5,044 nucleotides of DNA from Kiritimatiellia bacterium (GTDB lineage: Bacteria > Verrucomicrobiota > Kiritimatiellia > RFP12 > UBA3636): contig JAFPUX010000034.1 of assembly GCA_017413145.1 (NCBI GenBank), positions 1 through 5,044 on the forward strand, in the 5' to 3' direction. Below are positions 1-4,729 of this stretch, one piece after another; position 1 is the first letter of the stretch, and the number at the start of each line of letters is the position of its first letter. Under the pieces are notes generated by a model. It was not told the DNA's origin. It did not search any database and was given only the letters and a program-made list of their open reading frames with translations. The position numbers and the translations under genes are program-made.

Positions 1-452
<452 letters not shown>

Positions 453-464
453 TCCCCGGATCCG

Positions 465-500
465 TTCGGTTTCCGCCGCCGCGGAGCCGCGGAAACCGAA
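465..500 (+). terminator. 12-bp-stem hairpin after the ABC ATPase gene
   Basis: A perfect 12-bp inverted repeat (ttcggtttccgc at 465-476, gcggaaaccgaa at 489-500) with a 12-base G+C-rich loop begins 13 bases after the ATPase stop. Position and stem strength fit a transcription terminator. No U-tract follows (next bases are aatcatcc), so it would be a non-canonical terminator or a 3'-end stabilising hairpin. On the opposite strand it also lacks a T-run. Confidence 0.5.
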
Positions 501-584
501 AATCATCCACGGTGCGATTGAAACGGGCGAAGGATTGTCACGTCCGCGAAATGGCGGGATGGCATGCCCGGAAGAGGTCGGTTG

Positions 585-613
585 TGGACTTCGCGCGCGG
601 AATCTGGTAGGAT
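585..613 (+). promoter_or_regulatory. Candidate sigma70-like promoter for upp-mgtC
   Basis: TGGACT at 585-590 (4 of 6 match to TTGACA) is separated by 17 bases from TAGGAT at 608-613 (4 of 6 match to TATAAT). Transcription would start near 620 and give a leader of about 74 bases before the upp ATG. The -10 box lies in a small inverted repeat, ggaatc (599-604) and gattcc (611-616), which could be an operator or chance. Both boxes are moderate matches. The call rests mainly on the exact 17-base spacing and on position. Confidence 0.42.
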
Positions 614-617
614 TCCG

Positions 618-693
618 TTCCGACCGCGGGGACGGAGGTCCGGAGGACCGGAAGTCCGCGCGGTCGGAAGCACCCCGACCGGAAAGACCGACC
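618..693 (+). promoter_or_regulatory. Structured 5' leader of upp with competing hairpins
   Basis: The predicted upp leader can fold into one long interrupted hairpin: 618-628 pairs with 659-669 (11 bp), 630-633 with 654-657 (4 bp), and 637-641 with 645-649 (5 bp) around a GGA loop. The right strand of this hairpin contains ggtcgg (662-667), whose complement ccgacc occurs three times: in the left strand (620-625), at 675-680 and at 688-693 directly before the ATG. A second hairpin, 661-667 with 675-681 (7 bp, 7-base loop), would exclude the base of the long one and cover the first G of the likely ribosome site GGAAAG (681-686). This is the architecture of a leader with alternative folds, such as an attenuator or ribosome-site switch. 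No known riboswitch class is recognised and no ligand can be named. A DNA-level operator or plain G+C-rich coincidence remains possible. Confidence 0.45.
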
Positions 694-1314
694 ATGCACA
701 CCGTCGTCCAACACCCCCTGCTCCAGCACCGCCTCGCGATCCTGCGGGCGACCAAGACCGACCCCAAGCTCTTCCGGGAGCTCGTCCACGAAATGACGCG
801 CCTGATCGCGTTCGAGGCGCTGCGCGACCTGCCGACGGTGCCCGTCTCGGTCCGCACGCCGATGGGCGACGCGGCGGGCGTGAAGATCGAGGGGCACGTG
901 GTCGTGGCACCGATCCTGCGCGCCGGCATGGGCATGCTCGATCCGATGCTGGAGCTCCTGCCGTATGCGACGGCGGGCGTGATCGGCACGAAGCGCAACG
1001 AGGAGACGGCCGAGCCGATCCCCTACTACCTGAACCTGCCGAAGCCGTTCCCGGACAGCTACGTCGCGCTCGTCGACCCCATGCTCGCCACGGGCGGCAG
1101 CGCGTGCGACGCGATCGCGACGCTCAAGAAGAGCGGCTTCACGCGCATCGTGTTCCTCAACATCATCGCGTGCCCCGAGGGCATCGCGCGGGTCGAGCGG
1201 GAGCACCCCGACGTGCCGATCTTCACCGCCGCGATCGACGACCACCTCAACGACCGCCACTACATCGTGCCGGGCCTCGGCGACGCCGGCGACCGCCTCT
1301 TCGGGACCCTGTAG
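694..1314 (+). CDS. upp: Uracil phosphoribosyltransferase
   Basis: Converts uracil and PRPP to UMP and diphosphate in the cytoplasm (pyrimidine salvage). The product is 206 residues, close to the usual 208 or so. Family landmarks run end to end: HPLLQHRLAILR at 7-18, the loop ILRAGMGM at 74-81, the PRPP-binding motif VDPMLATGGSA at 127-137, and the conserved C-terminus YIVPGLGDAGDRLFGT at 190-205, which forms the uracil pocket in this family. The ATG at 694 is chosen because the protein then starts as the family does, with a weak ribosome site GGAAAG (681-686) 7 bases upstream. The frame stays open further upstream to 424, but that stretch has no UPRT similarity and covers the intergenic promoter and leader. 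The mgtC-like ATG follows 2 bases after the stop, so the two are in one operon. Expression may be controlled by the folded leader. Confidence 0.97.
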   Translation: MHTVVQHPLLQHRLAILRATKTDPKLFRELVHEMTRLIAFEALRDLPTVPVSVRTPMGDAAGVKIEGHVVVAPILRAGMGMLDPMLELLPYATAGVIGTKRNEETAEPIPYYLNLPKPFPDSYVALVDPMLATGGSACDAIATLKKSGFTRIVFLNIIACPEGIARVEREHPDVPIFTAAIDDHLNDRHYIVPGLGDAGDRLFGTL

Positions 1315-1316
1315 CC

Positions 1317-2009
1317 ATGACGACCGCCGTCCTGCTCGGGCGCCTCGCCCTCGCCGCGCTCTTCGGGGCGCTGATCGGCCTGGAACGCGAGTTCCGCGCC
1401 AAGGAAGCCGGCCTGCGCACGCACTACCTCGTCGCGCTCGGCTCGTGCCTCTTCATGCTCCTGTCGCTCTACGGTTTCTCGCTCTCGGAAGTGCTCGCGA
1501 CGCAGCCGGAGATCGCGGCCCAGTCGATCCGCGTGGACGTGGCGCGCGTCGCGGCGCAGATCGTCACGGGCGTCGGCTTCCTCGGCGCGGGCATGATCGT
1601 GCTGCACAAGCGCTTCGTCGTGGGGCTCACCACGGCGGCGGCGATCTGGACGACCGCCGCGATCGGCGCGGCCGTGGGCGGCGGGCTGTGGATCGTGGGC
1701 GGCGCCGCGACGGCGCTCACGCTCGCGGGGCTGGAGCTCTTCCGGCTCGTGGACCGCCGCATCGGGACGGCCAAGCACGAGCTCGACATCGCCTTCTGGG
1801 CGGCGGACAACGAGGCGGTCGGCCGCGCGCTCGCGGCGCTCAATTCGATCCGCGGCGCCGCCGTCGCCGGCTACGAAGCCGCGCGCCACGGGGACACCGG
1901 CGTCCACGTTTCGCTGCAACTCGTCTCTTCCGCGCGCGGCGCGCGCCCGGGAAGCGTCCTCGAGGCGCTCCGGGACATTCCGGGGGTCGAGCCGGAACGC
2001 GTCGAATAG
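1317..2009 (+). CDS. MgtC/SapB family membrane protein
   Basis: A 230-residue member of the MgtC/SapB family of inner-membrane proteins, some of which are linked to growth at low magnesium, virulence and modulation of F-type ATPase. The diagnostic N-terminal signatures are all present: GALIGLERE at 17-25, RTHYLVALGS at 34-43, QIVTGVGFLGAGMI at 81-94 and GLTTAAAIW at 103-111. Hydrophobic segments lie at about 4-22, 37-56, 77-96, 103-119 and 121-142. A soluble C-terminal part (about 152-230) corresponds in position to the regulatory ACT-like domain of longer relatives. The ATG lies 2 bases after the upp stop with no strong ribosome site (only ggga at 1303-1306), which implies translational coupling. 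The open frame before 1317 is just the shadow of upp. Family is certain. Role is not, because many chromosomal MgtC-like proteins have no known function. Confidence 0.93.
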   Translation: MTTAVLLGRLALAALFGALIGLEREFRAKEAGLRTHYLVALGSCLFMLLSLYGFSLSEVLATQPEIAAQSIRVDVARVAAQIVTGVGFLGAGMIVLHKRFVVGLTTAAAIWTTAAIGAAVGGGLWIVGGAATALTLAGLELFRLVDRRIGTAKHELDIAFWAADNEAVGRALAALNSIRGAAVAGYEAARHGDTGVHVSLQLVSSARGARPGSVLEALRDIPGVEPERVE

Positions 2010-2015
2010 CCCCGC

Positions 2016-2041
2016 GGCGGACCGCCGGCCGGCGGTCCGCC
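2016..2041 (+). terminator. 26-bp perfect palindrome after the mgtC-like gene
   Basis: Seven bases after the mgtC-like stop lies a perfect 26-bp palindrome centred at 2028/2029. As RNA it gives an 11-bp, almost entirely G+C stem with a 4-base ggcc loop. It probably ends the upp-mgtC transcript. No T-run follows (cggacgcc then five A residues), so it is not a canonical intrinsic terminator. As DNA it could also be a dimeric-protein site, but the position favours a 3'-end role. Confidence 0.55.
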
Positions 2042-2059
2042 CGGACGCCAAAAATCCGG

Positions 2060-2088
2060 TTGCATTCGAGACCGTTTTAGGGTATCCT
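2060..2088 (+). promoter_or_regulatory. Candidate promoter for the coiled-coil/lipoprotein/adk unit
   Basis: TTGCAT at 2060-2065, a 17-base spacer and TATCCT at 2083-2088 form a sigma70-like promoter in the only A+T-richer patch of this intergenic region. A start near 2095 gives a leader of about 44 bases to the ATG at 2139. The -35 match is weak beyond TTG. Support comes from spacing, base composition, and location between a terminator-like palindrome and the next gene. Confidence 0.52.
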
Positions 2089-2138
2089 TCCAACCAACGA
2101 CCCGCACAGGGCCGTAACCGACATTCCAGGAAACCGCC

Positions 2139-3431
2139 ATGGGCACGCTTCTCAAGGTCCTCACCGTCTTCATCCTCCTGCTCAGCATCTTCGCGTTGGT
2201 GCTCGGCATCGCCAACTTCAACAAGCGAGAGCAGCTCATCGGCCGCACGCACGAGCTCGAGAGCTCCATCATCGCGCTCGCGAACTTCATCGAGGACCGT
2301 CTTCCCAACCAGGCGGGCCGCACCGGCACCTCGGACGAAGACGACGAGGACGACGAGGAGGGCGCGGAGGCCGCGGCCCCCGCCGCCGCCGAGCCCGCCG
2401 CGGACGTCGAGCACGTCGCGTGGGACGTCGACCAAGTCGACTCCGAGCCCAACGACGCGCCCGCGATGTGCGACTTCTGGGAGACCTATCCGGACCGCCT
2501 CGAGACGACCGACTACCAGACGATCAACCTCGGCACCCGCGAGCGCAAGGACCAGCTCGCCACCTACTTCGTCTTCGACTGGGTCGACAAGCAGACCAAG
2601 CGCGCGTCCGCTCCGTGGAACCCGCTCCACAACCCCGGCGAAAACGAGACGCGCCAGGTCCGCGTCGACTCCTTCGACCGCCCGCTCACGTCGGTCGACC
2701 AGGGCGACACGGCCCACTGGACGATGCACAACCTGCTCAAGGACATGCAGGACAAGGCCAAGTACCAGCTCGCCGAGCTCGGCGCCACCCGCAACCAGCT
2801 GCGCGTCGTCCGCGAGACCCTCGAAGAGGTCGCCGGCCTCCTCAACGAGGAGAAGAAGCTCCGCCGCGAGAACCTGCAGGAGATCGTCAAGCTCAACAAG
2901 AAAATCGACGAACTCAACGGCATCATCACCCAGAAGGACCTCGAGATCGCCCGCCTCGAGCGCGAGAAGAGCGAACTGCAGGACCGCATCACCGCCCTCG
3001 AGGAAGAGGTCGCCAAGAAGGACCAGGACCTGCAGGAAGCCAACACGCTCATCGAGCAGCAGAAGGAGCAGATCCGCCGCCTGACGATCGAGCTGCAGGG
3101 CACCGGCAAGCCGGGCACCGGCTTCGGTTCCGGCAAGGCCGTCAAGCTCACGCCCGGACCCAAGGGCAAGATCGCCAAGGTCAACGCCGAGGAGGCGTTC
3201 GTGATCGTCGAGCTCACGCCCGAAGCGGCCAAGGAGATCATCCCCGACGGCCAGTTCCCGGCCCCGGTCGAGATGATGGTCCACCGCAAGGGTCCGGACG
3301 GCGAAGACCTGATCGTGACGCGCATCCGCATCATCGCGCCGCCCAACTCCGAGAACCTCGCCATTGCGGACAACGTGTACGGCTGGCAGCAGACCGACAC
3401 GATCGAAGTCGGCGATGAGGTCATCTACTAG
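2139..3431 (+). CDS. Membrane-anchored coiled-coil protein of unknown function
   Basis: I do not recognise a named family for this 430-residue protein. Visible order: a hydrophobic signal-anchor (about 7-26) without a cleavage site or lipobox; a short helix (30-55); a very acidic run DEDDEDDEEGAE (66-77) and an Ala/Pro linker to about 89; a Trp/Asp-rich region (90-195) including APWNPLHNPGE; a long charged heptad-type coiled coil (about 205-320, rich in Glu, Lys, Leu and Gln); a Gly/Lys linker (321-340); and a C-terminal beta-like domain (341-430) ending in EVGDEVIY. Several bacterial envelope proteins share the plan anchor, coiled coil, small beta domain (MreC is one), but MreC identity is not supported. 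The ATG is backed by AGGAAA (2128-2133) 5 bases upstream. The 3' end overlaps the lipoprotein gene by 17 bases, and adk follows. A structural or scaffolding role at the inner membrane is inference. Confidence 0.9.
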   Translation: MGTLLKVLTVFILLLSIFALVLGIANFNKREQLIGRTHELESSIIALANFIEDRLPNQAGRTGTSDEDDEDDEEGAEAAAPAAAEPAADVEHVAWDVDQVDSEPNDAPAMCDFWETYPDRLETTDYQTINLGTRERKDQLATYFVFDWVDKQTKRASAPWNPLHNPGENETRQVRVDSFDRPLTSVDQGDTAHWTMHNLLKDMQDKAKYQLAELGATRNQLRVVRETLEEVAGLLNEEKKLRRENLQEIVKLNKKIDELNGIITQKDLEIARLEREKSELQDRITALEEEVAKKDQDLQEANTLIEQQKEQIRRLTIELQGTGKPGTGFGSGKAVKLTPGPKGKIAKVNAEEAFVIVELTPEAAKEIIPDGQFPAPVEMMVHRKGPDGEDLIVTRIRIIAPPNSENLAIADNVYGWQQTDTIEVGDEVIY

Positions 3432-3597
3432 TCTCCGCCTCCGCGCGTCCGCGGCCGTCCTCTGGGCGGCCGCGTTCGCATTGCTCTTCGCCGCCGGTTG
3501 CGAGTCGATGCGCGATCCGGACCGCCAGGCCATGCCCTGGGGCCCCACGCACGACTGGCAGTACAACAACGTTCCGTCGGTGCTCATGAACGACTAA
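3415..3597 (+). CDS. Small putative lipoprotein
   Basis: A 60-residue protein with a classic lipoprotein signal: basic start MRSSTSLRLR, hydrophobic stretch 11-26, and lipobox-like FAAGC with the modifiable Cys at residue 29. The mature lipopeptide would be only 32 residues (CESMRDPDRQ to SVLMND), with two Trp residues and several Pro and Asn residues. The ATG at 3415 is chosen because it gives a normal signal peptide. The ATG-less extension upstream is a shadow of the preceding gene. The start lies 17 bases inside the 3' end of the coiled-coil gene in another frame, and no clear ribosome site is seen, so translation is probably coupled. The adk ATG follows 24 bases after the stop. The -3 residue of the lipobox is Ala rather than the preferred Leu, a tolerated variant. 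The family is not recognised. A partner role with the coiled-coil protein is suggested by position only. Confidence 0.8.
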   Translation: MRSSTSLRLRASAAVLWAAAFALLFAAGCESMRDPDRQAMPWGPTHDWQYNNVPSVLMND

Positions 3598-3621
3598 CGC
3601 GGTTTTCCCGCACCTCCCGCC

Positions 3622-4263
3622 ATGCGAATCATCGTTTTCCTCGGCGCCCCCGGCGCCGGCAAGGGCACGGCCGCCGCGGCCGTCGCCAAGAAGACCGGCG
3701 CCCGCCACGTCTCCACCGGCGCCATGTTGCGCGACGCGCTCGCCCGCGAGACGCCCGCCGGCCTCGAGGCCAAGTCCTACATGGAGTCCGGCGGCCTCGT
3801 CCCGGACGAAGTGCTCTGCAAGATGATCGCCGAGCTGCTCGCCGAGACGCCGAAGGACGCGACGCTCTTTTTCGACGGTTTCCCGCGCAACGAAGCGCAG
3901 GCCGCCGCGCTCGACAAGCTCGCCGCGGACGCCGGCGCGACCGTGGACCTCGCGCTCTGCATCGACGTTTCGAAGGAGACGCTCCTGGCGCGCCTCGGCG
4001 GCCGCCGCGTCTGCCCCAAGTGCGGCGCGGGCTACCACGTCGTCTCGCTCCCCCCGAAGAAGGAGGGCGTTTGCGACGCCTGCGGCGCCGAGCTGATCAC
4101 GCGCCTGGACGACCAGCCCGCCACGATCGCGCACCGCCTCGAGGTCTACGAACAGGTCACCGCGCCCGTCGTCGGCTGGTACGAAAAGGCCGGCAAGCTC
4201 CGCCGCGTGGACGGCTCCGGCTCCGCCGACGAAGTCGCCGCGCTCGTCGAAGCGGCCGTCTAG
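3622..4263 (+). CDS. adk: Adenylate kinase, zinc-LID type
   Basis: Catalyses ATP + AMP to 2 ADP in the cytoplasm and is essential for adenine nucleotide balance. The product is 213 residues, typical of the long form. The P-loop GAPGAGKGT is at 8-16, the AMP-binding helix STGAMLRD at 31-38, the DGFPRN motif at 85-90 and GGRRVCPKCG at 126-135. The LID has four cysteines at 131, 134, 151 and 154 (CxxC-x16-CxxC), the pattern of the zinc-binding LID seen in many Gram-positive and PVC-type enzymes and absent from E. coli Adk. RLDDQPATIAHRLEVYEQVTAPV (161-183) completes the LID and the Arg-containing helix. No Shine-Dalgarno sequence is visible before the ATG (the preceding bases are pyrimidine-rich cacctcccgcc). 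The gene is probably read from the promoter at 2060, as the third gene of that unit, although a nearer undetected promoter is possible. Confidence 0.97.
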   Translation: MRIIVFLGAPGAGKGTAAAAVAKKTGARHVSTGAMLRDALARETPAGLEAKSYMESGGLVPDEVLCKMIAELLAETPKDATLFFDGFPRNEAQAAALDKLAADAGATVDLALCIDVSKETLLARLGGRRVCPKCGAGYHVVSLPPKKEGVCDACGAELITRLDDQPATIAHRLEVYEQVTAPVVGWYEKAGKLRRVDGSGSADEVAALVEAAV

Positions 4264-4270
4264 CCCGTGT

Positions 4271-4324
4271 CCGGAACGGTTTGCAAGGCCGGCGGGGCGT
4301 GCCAAGGCGCGCCTTCGTTTCCGG
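4271..4324 (+). terminator. Weak imperfect dyad after adk
   Basis: ccggaacg (4271-4278) pairs with cgtttccgg (4316-4324) allowing one bulged base. The enclosed sequence contains a 12-bp palindrome aaggcgcgcctt (4304-4315), and an outer pair cccgtg/cacggg sits at 4264-4269 and 4341-4346. This could fold at the 3' end of the adk transcript, but no U-tract is present and the loops are large. It is offered only as the best terminator candidate before the inverted-repeat element. Confidence 0.25.
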
Positions 4325-4355
4325 CTTGAGTTGCGTAGCGCACGGGCCTCGCGAG

Positions 4356-4635
4356 CGCATGCGGCGGAAGTTTTAACACGGAGAAACACGGAGCGGCCGG
4401 AGCGACCGACTTTTCCGCTTCGCGCCGGTTTCGGCGTTTTGCCGTTGGAAATTCCAAGGTTCTTCGGGCGGGGCTCCGCCCCGCACCCCGCGGTGCATGC
4501 GACCGCGGCGCGCGAGCAACCAAAAACAATCCGGACCGCGAACCGGCAAATGCGCCGATGGAGACGCGAAGCGTACGTTCGGCCGCTCCGGCCGCTCCGT
4601 GTAGGCTCCGTGTTTCAAAGTCTGCGGCGCATGCG
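4356..4635. repeat. 280-bp imperfect inverted-repeat element (MITE-like)
   Basis: The intergenic region between adk and tsaB is dominated by two long complementary arms, 4356-4444 and 4544-4635, roughly three-quarters matched by eye. The best block is acggagcggccggagcg (4388-4404) against its complement at 4583-4599. Both ends carry cgcatgcg (4356-4363, 4628-4635). The left arm also holds two tandem copies of acacggag (4376-4383, 4386-4393). The centre (4445-4543) contains ttggaa-a-ttccaa (4445-4457) and two G+C-rich hairpins (4468-4484 and 4488-4508). No transposase or credible reading frame lies inside and no clear target duplication flanks it. CACGGAG-type intergenic repeats are, from memory, frequent in PVC and similar genomes. 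It may be a non-autonomous mobile element, or a dispersed repeat acting as a 3'-end structure for adk mRNA. Confidence 0.72.
4468..4508. repeat. Two adjacent G+C-rich hairpins at the centre of the inverted-repeat element
   Basis: A 7-bp stem gcggggc/gccccgc (4468-4474 with 4478-4484, loop tcc) is followed 3 bases later by a 7-bp stem ccgcggt/accgcgg (4488-4494 with 4502-4508) whose loop is gcatgcg. The loop repeats the GCATGC found at both outer ends of the element. As RNA or single-stranded DNA these would sit at the tip of the long stem. Either could halt transcription, though no U-tract follows. Confidence 0.55.
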
Positions 4636-4689
4636 ATCCGGAGAATGTCGGTCGGAACGGACAAGATGCGCTCGATTCCGCCCGAGGGG

Positions 4690-4718
4690 TTGTCCCGGAC
4701 CGGTCCTTGCGCTAGAAT
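4690..4718 (+). promoter_or_regulatory. Sigma70-like promoter of tsaB
   Basis: TTGTCC at 4690-4695 (4 of 6), exactly 17 bases, then TAGAAT at 4713-4718 (5 of 6 match to TATAAT). This is the best promoter in the window. The expected start near 4725 is only about 5 bases before the tsaB ATG at 4730, which leaves no room for a ribosome-binding site and predicts a leaderless or near-leaderless mRNA. Confidence 0.7.
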
Positions 4719-4729
4719 AAGCCCCCGTC

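Noticed and set aside
518..546. TTGAAA at 518-523 as the -35 box of a upp promoter
   Set aside because: No acceptable -10 box lies 16-18 bases downstream (the position reads cgtccg). The 585-613 pair fits better.
564..1316. Upstream extension of the mgtC-like frame through upp
   Set aside because: It is an out-of-frame reading of upp, rich in Arg, Pro and Ala. The MgtC family signatures start immediately after the ATG at 1317.
2420..3418. Long second + strand frame inside the coiled-coil gene
   Set aside because: It is a shadow frame dominated by Arg, Pro, Gln and His, without a recognisable fold, fully inside a gene with a clear coiled-coil pattern.
2139..3431. MreC identity for the coiled-coil protein
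   Set aside because: The plan (anchor, coiled coil, beta domain) is similar, but no MreC sequence motifs are visible, the acidic and Trp-rich regions before the coil do not fit, and the locus lacks mreB or mreD.
1260..3587. A 775-codon open frame on the minus strand opposite mgtC, the coiled-coil gene and the lipoprotein gene
   Set aside because: It is antisense to three well-supported genes. Its translation is a repetitive mix of Arg, Asp, Leu and Val, as expected from the reverse of G+C-rich coding DNA, and it has no domain logic.
3421..4389. Minus-strand open frame opposite adk
   Set aside because: It lies antisense to adk, an unambiguous and essential enzyme, and its composition is typical of a reverse shadow.
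4356..4635. CRISPR array or insertion sequence
   Set aside because: There are no regularly spaced direct repeats with unique spacers, no transposase frame and no clear target-site duplication. Only an inverted-repeat structure is visible.
4260..4720. Open frames on both strands across the adk-tsaB intergenic region
   Set aside because: They run through the inverted repeat in both directions, as palindromic G+C-rich DNA allows. They have no ribosome sites and no recognisable protein features.
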